Assembly: GCA_027483745.1 (NCBI GenBank)
Contig: JAIXTZ010000283.1
Location: forward strand, 1 to 14,596
Reading direction: 5' to 3'
Source of the DNA: Lysobacteraceae bacterium
Lineage (GTDB): Bacteria > Pseudomonadota > Gammaproteobacteria > Xanthomonadales > Xanthomonadaceae
Length of the DNA: 14,596 nucleotides
In this document: positions 1-7,801 of the stretch, in pieces
Position numbering within the stretch: position 1 is the stretch's first letter
How the letters are laid out: the number at the start of each line of letters is the position of its first letter
Notes under the pieces: model-generated
What the model was told of the DNA's origin: nothing
What the model saw: only the letters and a program-made list of their open reading frames with translations
Databases searched by the model: none
Program-made: the position numbers and the translations under genes

Positions 1-6
1 CCCCGT

Positions 7-83
7 GGCTATGTAGCTCAGCCGGTTAGAGCACAGCACTCATAATGCTGGGGTCGGTGGTTCGAGTCCACCCATAGCCACCA
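7..83 (+). tRNA. tRNA-Met (anticodon CAT, elongator type)
   Basis: The 77-nt stretch folds as a full cloverleaf. The acceptor stem pairs GGCTATG (7-13) with CATAGCC (73-79), followed by discriminator A80 and an encoded CCA (81-83). The anticodon loop reads CTCATAA with anticodon CAT, and the T-arm contains GGTTCGAGTCC. The first acceptor base pair is G-C, and the body closely resembles the elongator tRNA-Met of E. coli. Initiator tRNA would instead have an unpaired 1-72 position. A strong terminator follows directly, so the tRNA is probably a single transcription unit or the last one of an upstream unit. Confidence 0.95.
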
Positions 84-86
84 TCT

Positions 87-112
87 AACCCCGCGATTCT
101 GCGGGGTTTTTT
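87..112 (+). terminator. Rho-independent terminator of the tRNA-Met gene
   Basis: Stem CCCCGC (89-94) pairs with GCGGGG (101-106) across the six-base loop GATTCT, extended by A87-A88 with T107-T108, and is followed by a run of six T (107-112). It lies 3 nt after the tRNA CCA end and just upstream of the next gene's ribosome binding site. Confidence 0.9.
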
Positions 113-129
113 GTGCCCGGAGGATCGCC

Positions 130-519
130 ATGCCCCCGCCGCCCCGCCCCCTCAACGTCCTCGGCACCCCGCTCGAGGACTGCAGCCATGACCCGAAAAC
201 CGGCTGGTTCCGCGACGGCTGCTGCCGCACCGACGAGAACGACCAAGGCAGCCACACGGTCTGCGCGAAGGTCACCGCCGAGTTCCTCGAGTTCTCCGTT
301 CGCGCCGGCAACGACCTCGTCACGCCGCGGCCCGAGTTCGGCTTCCCCGGTCTGAAGCCGGGCGATTCGTGGTGCGTCTGCGCCTCGCGCTGGATGCAGG
401 CCTTCGAGGCTGGCGTCGCACCGCCGGTTCGGCTGGAGGCGACGCACGAGAAGGCGATGCAGATCATCCCGCTCGCCGCGCTGCGCTACCACGCGCTGGA
501 CGACGACACCGCCGACTGA
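130..519 (+). CDS. DUF2237 family protein (conserved, function unknown)
   Basis: A 129-residue soluble protein that matches the DUF2237 family over its whole length. Recognisable family blocks are NVLGTPLEDCS near the N-terminus, GWFRDGCC (25-32), GSHTVCA (40-46), TPRPEFGFPGLKPGD (65-79), WCVCASRW (81-88) and the LEATHEKA block with H106. Six conserved-looking cysteines (18, 31, 32, 45, 82, 84) suggest metal binding or redox chemistry, but I know of no established function. The start is fixed by GGAGG at 119-123 with a 6-nt spacer. The gene begins only 17 nt after the tRNA terminator, so its promoter is either read-through or inside the tRNA region. No signal peptide or membrane segment is seen. 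Confidence 0.88.
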   Translation: MPPPPRPLNVLGTPLEDCSHDPKTGWFRDGCCRTDENDQGSHTVCAKVTAEFLEFSVRAGNDLVTPRPEFGFPGLKPGDSWCVCASRWMQAFEAGVAPPVRLEATHEKAMQIIPLAALRYHALDDDTAD

Positions 520-522
520 GCG

Positions 523-546
523 GCGGCATCGCGGCATCGCGGCAAT
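523..546. repeat. Short 8-bp tandem repeat downstream of the DUF2237 gene
   Basis: The unit GCGGCATC occurs at 523-530 and 531-538, followed by a variant GCGGCAAT at 539-546. It starts 3 nt after the DUF2237 stop codon and lies before the next gene's leader. It is too short to assign a role and may be simple slippage. Confidence 0.6.
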
Positions 547-617
547 GCCTGGCGTAGATTGGCGTCGACGCCGGCGGACCTTACGGCCACGGCAGCCACC
601 TCGGGGGAGAGGCAGCG

Positions 618-1409
618 ATGACGTCGACGATCGGCACACCGGCCGCAGGCACGGACACGTTCCTGTGGCTGGAAGACAAGAACCGGGATTTCCCGTTCTA
701 CAACGGCGCACCGGTCGCTCTTTCGGGAACCCAGTGGCTGATCGTGATGGCGGCGATCGCGGTCGGATTCCTCGTGCTCGCGCTGCCCATCGACTGGCCC
801 GGCGGCACGCTGCTCGGCCCGCTCGTTCCCGCCGTGCTGATGCCGCTGATTCCCATGGTGGCGCTGGCGCAGGTCGCGCCGGAGCACTGGCGGACACTCT
901 TTGGCAAGGTGGGCGGCCGAGAGATCCGCCTGATGATGGGGTTCGCCCTGCTCAACGTCGTCGTCAGTTTTTGCGTCGGCGCCATGGTTGGCCACTTCAC
1001 CACGGTGACGCCGAACGCGTCCGCCGCCGGGTTGGCGGAACTCGACGCGGTGGGTCTGGTGGCGTTCTTCGCGAAGACGCTGCCGCAACTCTTCGGCGAA
1101 GAGATCCTCACCGTGCTGCCCTTCCTCGCCATCCTCCACCTCTGCACCCATCGGCGACGCATGGGGCGCAAGGCGGGCGTCATCGCGGCCTGGCTGGTGT
1201 CGGCGCTGATCTTCGGGCTGCTGCACCTGCCGACCTACGACTGGAATGTCATCCAGTGCGTCGTGATCATCGGCTCGGCGCGCCTAGTGCTGACGCTGCC
1301 TTGGATCATGACCAAGAACCTCTGGGTCTCCACCGGCGCGCACATCCTCAACGACTGGCTGCTGTTCTCCGTCTTGGTGCTCGGCGCAGGGCTGGCCAGC
1401 CCAGCCTGA
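618..1409 (+). CDS. CPBP-type intramembrane protease homologue, atypical first motif
   Basis: A 263-residue integral membrane protein with hydrophobic segments at about 40-57, 62-86, 105-125, 145-176, 188-205, 212-230 and 244-260. Three motifs match the CPBP (CAAX protease and bacteriocin-processing) family: GEE at 160-162, FGLLH ending at H203, and HILND at 242-246. These would form the intramembrane catalytic site. The first motif normally reads EExxxR; here position 166 is Val, so the arginine is missing while both glutamates remain. Family members process prenylated or other membrane peptides; the substrate here is unknown. The start is supported by GGGGGAG (603-609) about 8 nt upstream. 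The gene stands alone with 98 bp before and 145 bp after it; the trailing gap shows nothing beyond a weak promoter-like TATCCT at 1519-1524 for the next gene. It could be a catalytically altered paralogue. Confidence 0.75.
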   Translation: MTSTIGTPAAGTDTFLWLEDKNRDFPFYNGAPVALSGTQWLIVMAAIAVGFLVLALPIDWPGGTLLGPLVPAVLMPLIPMVALAQVAPEHWRTLFGKVGGREIRLMMGFALLNVVVSFCVGAMVGHFTTVTPNASAAGLAELDAVGLVAFFAKTLPQLFGEEILTVLPFLAILHLCTHRRRMGRKAGVIAAWLVSALIFGLLHLPTYDWNVIQCVVIIGSARLVLTLPWIMTKNLWVSTGAHILNDWLLFSVLVLGAGLASPA

Positions 1410-1554
1410 GCGTCAAGACGCGCGACCCGAGGCGCTACCCCGCGACGCGATACCCGCCACGAGACCGGTCGCGAAACAGTGCTTCGCGAACTCATGCCGT
1501 CGAGGACGACGGCGACGCTATCCTTGGCGGTCAGAATCTCCACCGAGGCAACCC

Positions 1555-2109
1555 ATGGCCAAGCTCAACGCCCTGCAGGAACAGCTGCTCAAGGCCGGTC
1601 TCGCGAAGAAGTCGAAGGCGGCCGAGGCCGCGCGCGAGCAGGAGAAGGCACGGCGCGGCGACGCGCCATCGGCGGCTGCCGAGATCCAGCGCGAGGCCGA
1701 ACGCGCCCGCGAGGAGAAGATCGAGCGTGACCGGGCCTTGGCCGCCGCGCAGAAGGCGGAAGCGCAGGCCAAGGCGCTGCGCGCGCAGGCGCGGCAGATC
1801 ACGCTCGACAAGCGCATCGTCACGAAGGGTGACATCGAGTACCGCTACCCCATCGACGGCGCGATCCGCAGCGTACTCGTCGATGACCCCACGCGGCGCC
1901 AGCTCGCCAACGGGCAACTGGTGATCGTGCGCTTCGAGGACGGCGTGGCGCTGCTGCCGCGCCTCGCGGCGGAGAAGGTGCGCGAGCGGGTGCCCGAGCT
2001 CATCGTGCTCGACAACCGCAGCGCCACCGACACCGCGCCCGTCGCGGGCAGCAGCGAGGACGAGGCTTACTACGCGCAGTTCGCCGTACCCGACGACCTG
2101 GTGTGGTGA
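1555..2109 (+). CDS. DUF2058 family protein (YaiL-like)
   Basis: A 184-residue cytosolic protein of the DUF2058 family, named YaiL in E. coli and sometimes labelled nucleoprotein/polynucleotide-associated enzyme. The N-terminus MAKLNALQEQLLKAGL is the family signature, followed by a highly charged Ala/Glu/Arg/Lys coiled coil at about 17-85. The C-terminal half is globular, with IEYRYPIDG, a VDDPTRRQLANGQLVIVRF block and the terminal AQFAVPDDLVW. The biochemical role is not established; the charged coil fits nucleic-acid or ribosome association, which is inference. The start is fixed by GAGG (1545-1548) and a 6-nt spacer. The gene is monocistronic: it has its own terminator overlapping the stop codon, and the next gene is convergent. 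Confidence 0.88.
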   Translation: MAKLNALQEQLLKAGLAKKSKAAEAAREQEKARRGDAPSAAAEIQREAERAREEKIERDRALAAAQKAEAQAKALRAQARQITLDKRIVTKGDIEYRYPIDGAIRSVLVDDPTRRQLANGQLVIVRFEDGVALLPRLAAEKVRERVPELIVLDNRSATDTAPVAGSSEDEAYYAQFAVPDDLVW

Positions 2110-2127
2110 ACCGCGCCCGCGGTTTTT
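2109..2127 (+). terminator. Rho-independent terminator of the DUF2058 gene
   Basis: Stem AACCGC (2109-2114) pairs with GCGGTT (2119-2124) across loop GCCC, and the run of five T covers 2123-2127. The last base of the TGA stop codon is the first base of the stem. Confidence 0.75.
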
Positions 2128-2239
2128 CCCGATACCACGCCTCGACGACGCCGGGCATCGTTGATCCCGATCCCCGCGGCAGGCCGGGGGCCGCGATGAC
2201 CCGAGCTGGCACGGTGGATGGGTCCGGATCGCGCGACGA

Positions 2240-2266
2240 GGTGGCGTGGCGCAGTGCGCCGCCACC
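2240..2266 (-). terminator. Strong hairpin downstream of the FixJ/NarL-type regulator, terminator-like but without T-tract
   Basis: GGTGGC (2240-2245) pairs with GCCACC (2261-2266), and inside it GGCGCA (2248-2253) pairs with TGCGCC (2255-2260), with a GT bulge at 2246-2247 and a single-base loop centre. It lies 3 nt beyond the regulator's stop codon on the minus strand, where an operon terminator would be expected. No run of T follows on the minus strand, so intrinsic termination is uncertain; it may instead protect the 3' end of the mRNA. The rest of the 2128-2239 gap shows no gene. Confidence 0.45.
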
Positions 2267-2269
2267 GGG

Positions 2270-2914
2270 TCAGTGCGTGGCGTCGCGGCCCTCGATGGCC
2301 CAGCGCAGCCGGTATTCGACGGCACACCGCATGAGCGCGCCCGCGGTGTGGAGATCGAGCTTTTCCATCAGGTGGTGGCGATGCGTCTCCACCGTCTTGA
2401 CGCTGAGTCCGAGGCGGTCGGCGACCTGCTTGTTCATCAACCCCTCGCCCAAGGCGATGAGTACCTCGGACTCGCGGCTGGTCAAGGCCGCGAAGCGGGC
2501 CGCCTCCCGCGCGCGCTCCGCACGACGGCGGTGCTCTCGCTCAGCGAGCGCCACCGCCTCGCCGATCTCGCGGGCATAGGCTTCCAGATCGACCGGCTTC
2601 GGCAACACCGTGAGCATTCCCTGCTGCATGGCCTCGACGGCGTGGGGCAGATCGACGGCGCCCGAAAGCATCAGCGCGGGCCCGTCGAAACCTGCGAGAC
2701 GTGCCCGTCGGAGTGAGGCGATGCCGTCCATGCCCGGCATCGCGTAGTCGATCGACAGCACCTGAGGCTGCCCTCGTCCCACCGTCGTGAAGTCACGGAG
2801 GAAGGCGTCGGCGCCGTCGGCACCGCGAGCATCGAAACCGAACGCCCGCAGGACATCGACGAGCAGGCTCCGCAGCGGCTCGTCGTCGTCGACCACCCAG
2901 ACGATCGCGGGCAT
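2270..2914 (-). CDS. Two-component response regulator, FixJ/NarL type (REC + LuxR HTH)
   Basis: A 214-residue DNA-binding response regulator. The receiver domain occupies about 1-125 with the acidic cluster D9-D11, phospho-acceptor D56 (in SIDYAMPGMDG), switch S84 and conserved K106 (LPKP). A charged helical linker (121-143) leads to a LuxR-type helix-turn-helix at 144-205, with the signature LTSRESEVL and SVKTVETHRHHLMEKL. It should act as the transcriptional output of this island. I chose the ATG at 2914 because CGGGAG sits 6 nt upstream and the receiver fold begins right there; in-frame alternatives are ATG at 2932 and TTG at 2947. It follows the long response regulator by 35 nt on the same strand and is the third gene of the minus-strand operon. 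An exact target cannot be read from sequence, but dyads in the divergent promoter region are candidates. Confidence 0.93.
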   Translation of the reverse strand: MPAIVWVVDDDEPLRSLLVDVLRAFGFDARGADGADAFLRDFTTVGRGQPQVLSIDYAMPGMDGIASLRRARLAGFDGPALMLSGAVDLPHAVEAMQQGMLTVLPKPVDLEAYAREIGEAVALAEREHRRRAERAREAARFAALTSRESEVLIALGEGLMNKQVADRLGLSVKTVETHRHHLMEKLDLHTAGALMRCAVEYRLRWAIEGRDATH

Positions 2915-2949
2915 CGTCGGCTCCCGGTCCATGGCCTCGGTGCCCAAGG

Positions 2950-4104
2950 CTAACCCACCGGCCCGCGCCGGGCCGAGAGGGCGCGCGCCAGCTTGCGTTC
3001 GAGCACCGGCCGGGTGACGGGCTTGGTCAGGAAATCGCAGGCCCCGGAGAGGACACCCGATTCCATGTCGACGTTGGCCGAGTCGCCGGACATCAGGACG
3101 ACCGGGATGGCGTCGAACGGAGGCTCGGCCTTGATGCGACGAAGTGCCTCGATGCCGCTCATGCGCGGCATCAGCACATCCATCAGGACGAGGTCGGGGG
3201 CGTGTCGATGGAGCGCGGCAAGCGCTGCCAGCCCGTCCGCCGCGGCATCTGCGTCGTAACCGAGGTCGGCGAGCACATGCGCGATGAGCTCCCGCTGGAA
3301 GGGATCATCGTCGACCACGAGGACGCGCGCGCGCATGGGCGCCGCGGCGTCGACCAGGCCGCCGACCGCGATCGACTGCCGGGCCATGGCCACCTGCAGC
3401 TCGCCCGACGCTTGTGCGAGAGGCACGAGGGCCGATGCGGTCTCGTCGAACGTCGGGCCGATGCGCTCCGTGGCGAGCTGCCGGACGTGTTGCCGAAGGG
3501 CGTCGGGGCTCCAGGCATCGACGTGGTGCTCGACACCTCGAAGCGCGTCTTCGACCGTGCTTCGCGCGCTCTCGAACGCCTGTCGTGCGCGCCCGGCAAG
3601 ATCGTGCACGCGCTGCGAGGTGGCCTCCAGGCCGGGCAACGCCTCGGCGACATCCCGGGCCCGGACGGCGACCTGCGCCTGCGAGCGGTGCTCTCCGGAG
3701 CGGCGCAGCTCCCAGAGGCAGCGAAGGATGGCCATCACCAAGCGATGGCCGTCGACGACGTTCGGCCAGAACAACACGTAGTCGTCGAAGTAGCGCCGCT
3801 CGCACAGGGCGAACACCTCGTCCCGCTCGTCCTTGTGGCAGAGCAGGACGCTGCGGTGGCGACCGGCCTGCACCTCGCGGCTGGCGAGCTGGAGGCCGAG
3901 GTAGGCCTGATGGGCCTGGACCAGCGACGGGAAGGCCAGGACCAGAACGTCGGGGCGAAGGGCATCGAAAGTCTCGGCGAAGCGGTCGGCGTGCCAGCCG
4001 CCGTGGACCTCGTCGAATTCCGGGGCCAGCTGGCGTTGCAGGGTTTCGACCTCGGCCGGGCCCTCGCCGATGACCAGAAGGCGGGCCTTCCGGAACGCGT
4101 TCAC
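2950..4104 (-). CDS. Dual-receiver response regulator with degenerate N-terminal REC and intact C-terminal REC
   Basis: A 384-residue protein starting at GTG 4104, which overlaps the stop of the upstream HPt-like gene by 4 bp (GTGA), implying translational coupling. Residues 6-130 look like a receiver fold but are degenerate: the acidic triad position reads GEG (13-15), the phospho-acceptor position aligned from the PD-V-L-V-L pattern is A57, and the conserved lysine position in the LxKP-like block is W113. Residues 145-255 are helical and charged, probably a coiled or four-helix linker. Residues 258-376 form an intact receiver with D265-D267, acceptor D309 (LVLMDVLMPRMSG), S339 and K361 (LTKP). 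No DNA-binding or enzymatic output domain is present, so it likely acts as a phosphate acceptor or scaffold within the relay. Pseudo-receiver assignment rests on pattern reading, not structure. Confidence 0.85.
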   Translation of the reverse strand: MNAFRKARLLVIGEGPAEVETLQRQLAPEFDEVHGGWHADRFAETFDALRPDVLVLAFPSLVQAHQAYLGLQLASREVQAGRHRSVLLCHKDERDEVFALCERRYFDDYVLFWPNVVDGHRLVMAILRCLWELRRSGEHRSQAQVAVRARDVAEALPGLEATSQRVHDLAGRARQAFESARSTVEDALRGVEHHVDAWSPDALRQHVRQLATERIGPTFDETASALVPLAQASGELQVAMARQSIAVGGLVDAAAPMRARVLVVDDDPFQRELIAHVLADLGYDADAAADGLAALAALHRHAPDLVLMDVLMPRMSGIEALRRIKAEPPFDAIPVVLMSGDSANVDMESGVLSGACDFLTKPVTRPVLERKLARALSARRGPVG

Positions 4105-4484
4105 GGCCGCGCCTCGACGACCGGACGGCGGGCAAACCCTTCGGCGATGTCGCCGAGGCTTGCCAGCGTGTGCTCGAGCTGCGGCTCGACATCGGCGAGG
4201 CTCGCCCGGAGCTCGGCACCGTCCCAACGATTGGCGATCGACTCGATCCGGCTGTAGGAGTGGCCCAAACCGAGCGCACCAACGGTGAAGCAGGCGATCT
4301 TCAAGCGCTTGGCGCACAGCCCGGCTTCGATGAAGTGCCCCTGCGAAGCCTCGCGGCGCAAGCCATCGTGCTGCCATCGGCACACCGCGCGGAACATCAC
4401 GTAGAAGCGACGCAGCTGACGCGGGTCGTCCCCGGTCAGCGCCTCCAGCGTACTGGCATCAAATTCGGGGCCGTGGATGCTCAT
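4101..4484 (-). CDS. HPt-like protein lacking the phospho-accepting histidine (pseudo-HPt)
   Basis: A 127-residue all-helical cytosolic protein. The middle of the protein reads CAKRLKIACFTVGALGLG, the layout of the HPt motif (A-H-x-L-K-x-x-x-x-x-x-G), but the position normally held by the phosphorylated histidine is K59, codon AAG at 4310-4308. The helix after it (ASLADVEPQLEHTLASL) matches the C-terminal helix of HPt domains. Start ATG 4484 is set by GAGGAGG with a 5-nt spacer. It is the first gene of the minus-strand operon and is coupled to the dual-receiver regulator by a GTGA overlap. It probably binds a receiver domain without transferring phosphate; the plant pseudo-HPt AHP6 is a known precedent for such inhibition. 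Catalytic loss is seen; the inhibitory role is inferred. Confidence 0.72.
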   Translation of the reverse strand: MSIHGPEFDASTLEALTGDDPRQLRRFYVMFRAVCRWQHDGLRREASQGHFIEAGLCAKRLKIACFTVGALGLGHSYSRIESIANRWDGAELRASLADVEPQLEHTLASLGDIAEGFARRPVVEARP

Positions 4485-4629
4485 GGCGTCCTCCTCGATC
4501 CGGGCCGGCTGCCCGGTTGGACCGACGGTAGTCCGCGCCACGCGCGGCGGGGCGTCGGGGCCCACGAGTGTTCGGATCTTCGACGCCAATCACGGTTGCC
4601 CGTTTGCAATCGCCGGGCGACCGCGGCCC

Positions 4630-4677
4630 ATCGTGATCCAACGCACGATCCGCGATCGGGCTTTTCCCGACTCGCGG
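4630..4677. promoter_or_regulatory. Two adjacent dyad symmetries in the divergent signalling promoter region
   Basis: The 266-bp region between the two signalling operons contains ATCGTG (4630-4635) and CACGAT (4644-4649) with an 8-nt spacer, directly followed by CCGCGATCGGG (4650-4660) and CCCGA-C-TCGCGG (4666-4677), an 11-bp inverted repeat with one bulged base around a CTTTT loop. Inverted repeats of this size suit dimeric regulators of the FixJ/NarL type, so autoregulation by the island's own regulator is plausible. No promoter hexamers can be fixed with confidence. Confidence 0.4.
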
Positions 4678-4705
4678 CCCGCGACGCGCGGGCTAGCCTC
4701 GAACC

Positions 4706-4730
4706 CTGGGTCCGCGCCCCGCGGACCCGG
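4706..4730 (+). promoter_or_regulatory. Perfect 9-bp hairpin in the leader of the hybrid kinase gene
   Basis: GGGTCCGCG (4708-4716) pairs with CGCGGACCC (4720-4728) across CCC, extendable by T4707-G4729 and C4706-G4730. It ends 10 nt before the Shine-Dalgarno sequence GGAGG (4740-4744). A promoter-like TAGCCT at 4693-4698 would place the transcript start near 4705, so the hairpin could be the very 5' end of the mRNA and stabilise it, or serve as an operator. Its role is inferred. Confidence 0.5.
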
Positions 4731-4750
4731 CGTTCCGGCGGAGGTGTGCG

Positions 4751-7700
4751 ATGCCATCCATCCGTTCATGGGCCCAGCGATGGGACGCGATGCACGACGA
4801 CCATCGCGCCACGATCCTGATGATGCTCTCGCTCGTCGCCGGCGCGGTGCTGTTGCCTTTCGCCGTCGTCCGGGCCGCGCGCGGGGAATGGGGCGTCGCG
4901 ATCGCGGAGTTCGGCACGTCAGGCCTGGCACTCGCTTGCTTCGTGCATGTGTTCCTGACCGGGCGGCGGATCGTCGCGACCTACGTGATGACCCTCACCG
5001 GCACGGCGTTCTCGGTATGGGCCGCGGCAAGGCTGGGCGACCACGGATTCTTCGTCGCGTTCCCGCTGGTGGCGGTCAACTTCCTCCTGTTGCGTCAACG
5101 GGACGCCTGGGCGCTGATGGCCGGAATGCTGGCGGCCGTCACGGCCATCGCGGCACCGCGCAGCGGGCCCCTGTTCGTCGCCGCCTATGGCGGCTCGATG
5201 CTCGCATTCGGGCTGTTCGCCACGGCGTTCGCGTCGCAGTGGAACCGCCAAAGCGGCCGGCTTGCGGCGCAGATCGCCGAGATCGGCGAGAAAGAGCGCC
5301 TGCAGAAGGCGCTGTTCGACATCAGCGAGCTGGCCGACCATGCGCCCAGCGACGAGGCAATGCTCGAAGGCATGCATCGCGTGGTCGAACGGCTGATGTA
5401 TGCGCGGAACTTCTACATCGTCTCGGTCAACCGGGAGCACGGGACCATCCGCTTCGACTACTACGCCGACGAGCAGGACGACGCCATCTTCGGCGACGTT
5501 CCCCTCGACAACCTCAGGAACGGCCTCACCTGGCACCTTCTCACGGGTGGCCGCTCGCTGCGCGGCACGATGGCGGAGGTGGCGACCCAGGTGCGCGGCG
5601 AGCTGCGCGGCATCGGCAGCGACGCGAAGAACTGGCTGGGCGTCCCCATGCTCGTCGACGGCGAGGTGGTCGGCGCCATGGTGGTCCAGTGCTATTCGGA
5701 TGGCGTCGTCTACACCGAACGCGACCAGTCGGTTCTGGGGTTCATGGCGAGCCAGATCCAGCACTCGCTGGCGAGGCGCAACTACCGGGAACGTCTTGAG
5801 CGCCTGGTCCACGAGCGGACGCGCTCCATCGCGGAGCTGTACAGCCAACAGCATGCCGTGTTCCATTCGGCCCCCATCGGCCTGATGATCGAAGGCGACG
5901 GGCGCGTCGTCATGGCCAATCCCGAACTGCACCGCATCCTCGGCGTGACGGCGGGCTCCCTGCAGGACGGGCCGGTCGACCCGCGCTTGGCCGCGGCTGG
6001 CGATATCGCCATCACGAGGCCAGGGGGTGAGCGCCGCTGGATCGCCGTGCATCGCACCGATGCGTCGGTCGACGGCCATCGAGAGGCGGCGGTCGTGGTC
6101 GTGCAGGACCTCACCGAACGGAAGACGCTGGAGCAGCTCGCGGAGTCGGCGTTGCAGGACGCGCTCGAGGCGAAGACCGCGGCCGACCGGGCACGCGACC
6201 AGGCCGAACAGGCGAACCGCACGAAGAGCGAGTTCCTGGCGATGATGAGCCACGAGATCCGCACGCCGATGGCCGGCGTGATCGGCATGCAGGGCTTCGC
6301 GCTGCGCGATCGCCATCTCTCGCCGGGGACGCGCGACCAGATCGAGCTGGCGCAGGAGAACGCCCGCGCCTTGATGACCATCATCAACGACATCCTCGAC
6401 TTCTCGAAGATCGAGGCCCGCAAGATGGCGATCGAGAGCGTCGACTTCTCCGTGCGCGCGGTGGTCGACGACCTCTACGAACTGATGGCCGACCGCGCGT
6501 CGGCAAAAAGCGTGATGCTGAAGGTGCACCTCGCGAACAGCCTTCCGGATTGGTCGAAGGGCGATCCCACGCGGCTGCGGCAGGTGCTGGTCAACCTGGT
6601 GGGGAACGCCGTCAAGTTCACGGAAATGGGCAGCGTGACCGTGAACGTCCGCCACCGCCTTCGGGACGATGGCATGCCGATGGTGGAGTTTTCCGTGCAG
6701 GACACCGGCATCGGCATCCAACCGGAGGCGATGCAGCGACTCTTCGACGCCTTCATCCAGGGTGACACGTCGACGACGCGCAAGTACGGCGGCACCGGCC
6801 TCGGGCTCGCGATCTCACGCAACCTGGTCGAGCTGATGGGCGGGTCGATGCACGCGGAATCCACGCCCGGCCTCGGCACGCGTTTCTGGTTCGAGCTGCC
6901 GCTGCCCGAGGGCGCCGCGCCCGACAGCGGCGAAGACGACGCGCAGGCGGCGCACACCCACCGCCTGAGCATCCTCTGCGCCGAGGACTACCCCACGAAC
7001 CAGATCATCATCCGCACCCTGCTCGAGGACCGCGGCCACGACGTCGACATCGTCGAGAACGGCAAGCTGGCGATCGATGCGCTCGCCCGTCGCGACTACG
7101 ATCTTGTGCTGATGGACGGGCGCATGCCGGAGATGGATGGGGCGACCGCCACGCGGCATATCCGCGCCGGCGGCCTCGAGCATGTGCGCGTGCATCGCCG
7201 GGGACTCCCGATCATTGCCCTGACGGCCAACGCCACGTCGGAGGATCGGCGGCTCTACCTCGACTCCGGGATGGACGAATTCCTCTCCAAGCCGATCAAC
7301 GAGCGTGAGCTCCACGCCCTGCTGGAACGCATGATCGGCCGTCTGCTCGCGGAAGGCCGCCCGCTGCCACCGCAGGACGCGCCCCCCACCGCCGTGCTCG
7401 ACGCGCTGTTCGGCATCGAGGATCCGACAGCCATGGCACCGTCCACGCAGCCGCCTCCCGAGCGCGCACCCGCCATGGCGGCACCACGCAAGGCCGCGCC
7501 CACCCCCCTGCGCTCGCGGATGTGGACGGCTTTCCTCGCCGATCTTCCCGAGCGTCGGCGCGCGCTGGTCGCGAGTTTCGAGGCCCGCCACGCCATCGAA
7601 CTCGCGCAGCAGTTCCACGGGATCAAGGGCAGCGCCGGCTTCCTCGCGCCGGACGGCGCCTTGCATCGACTCTCGGGCGAGCTTGAAAAGGCCGCCGATC

Positions 7701-7801
7701 GCGAGGACTGGGCCTTTATCGACGCGGAGACCCCGCATCTGCTGAACCTGCTGGACCCCGACGCCCTTGGAGAACGCCATGAAGATCCTGCTCGTCGATG
7801 A
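4751..7801 (+). CDS. Membrane-bound hybrid histidine kinase (6TM-GAF-PAS-HisKA-HATPase-REC-HPt)
   Basis: A 1016-residue tripartite sensor kinase. Six hydrophobic segments lie at about 20-41, 47-69, 73-93, 98-114, 119-135 and 140-162, with very short loops, so sensing may be within the membrane. A GAF domain follows at about 184-340 and a PAS domain at about 366-455, then a coiled linker. The HisKA H-box SHEIRTP carries H501. The ATPase domain (about 600-718) has the N-box NLVGNAVKF near 615, G1 DTGIGI near 651 and G2 GGTGLGLAI near 680. The receiver (about 738-862) has D789 in [11 protein letters not shown] and the LSKP lysine. A Pro/Ala-rich linker leads to a C-terminal HPt domain with H956 in FHGIKGSAG. 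All relay residues are intact. Start: GGAGG with a 6-nt spacer. The last 23 nt overlap the next gene. The stimulus is unknown. Confidence 0.95.
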   Translation: MPSIRSWAQRWDAMHDDHRATILMMLSLVAGAVLLPFAVVRAARGEWGVAIAEFGTSGLALACFVHVFLTGRRIVATYVMTLTGTAFSVWAAARLGDHGFFVAFPLVAVNFLLLRQRDAWALMAGMLAAVTAIAAPRSGPLFVAAYGGSMLAFGLFATAFASQWNRQSGRLAAQIAEIGEKERLQKALFDISELADHAPSDEAMLEGMHRVVERLMYARNFYIVSVNREHGTIRFDYYADEQDDAIFGDVPLDNLRNGLTWHLLTGGRSLRGTMAEVATQVRGELRGIGSDAKNWLGVPMLVDGEVVGAMVVQCYSDGVVYTERDQSVLGFMASQIQHSLARRNYRERLERLVHERTRSIAELYSQQHAVFHSAPIGLMIEGDGRVVMANPELHRILGVTAGSLQDGPVDPRLAAAGDIAITRPGGERRWIAVHRTDASVDGHREAAVVVVQDLTERKTLEQLAESALQDALEAKTAADRARDQAEQANRTKSEFLAMMSHEIRTPMAGVIGMQGFALRDRHLSPGTRDQIELAQENARALMTIINDILDFSKIEARKMAIESVDFSVRAVVDDLYELMADRASAKSVMLKVHLANSLPDWSKGDPTRLRQVLVNLVGNAVKFTEMGSVTVNVRHRLRDDGMPMVEFSVQDTGIGIQPEAMQRLFDAFIQGDTSTTRKYGGTGLGLAISRNLVELMGGSMHAESTPGLGTRFWFELPLPEGAAPDSGEDDAQAAHTHRLSILCAEDYPTNQIIIRTLLEDRGHDVDIVENGKLAIDALARRDYDLVLMDGRMPEMDGATATRHIRAGGLEHVRVHRRGLPIIALTANATSEDRRLYLDSGMDEFLSKPINERELHALLERMIGRLLAEGRPLPPQDAPPTAVLDALFGIEDPTAMAPSTQPPPERAPAMAAPRKAAPTPLRSRMWTAFLADLPERRRALVASFEARHAIELAQQFHGIKGSAGFLAPDGALHRLSGELEKAADREDWAFIDAETPHLLNLLDPDALGERHEDPARR

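Noticed and set aside
7..130. tRNA gene as an integration site for a mobile element
   Set aside because: No integrase, phage gene or second copy of the tRNA 3' end is seen nearby; the following genes are ordinary chromosomal families.
545..1924. A 459-codon plus-strand frame covering the CPBP and DUF2058 genes
   Set aside because: Arg/Pro/Ala-rich translation with no motif, running across two genes that have good ribosome binding sites and recognisable families.
4105..4383. N-terminal extension of the dual-receiver regulator
   Set aside because: It overlaps the HPt-like gene out of frame and has biased Arg composition; the GTG at 4104 with its GTGA overlap is the natural start.
4919..6721. 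A 600-codon open frame on the minus strand
   Set aside because: It lies fully opposite the hybrid kinase, whose motifs are unmistakable. The antisense translation is rich in His, Arg and Ala with no domain, which is typical of an antisense shadow in GC-rich DNA.
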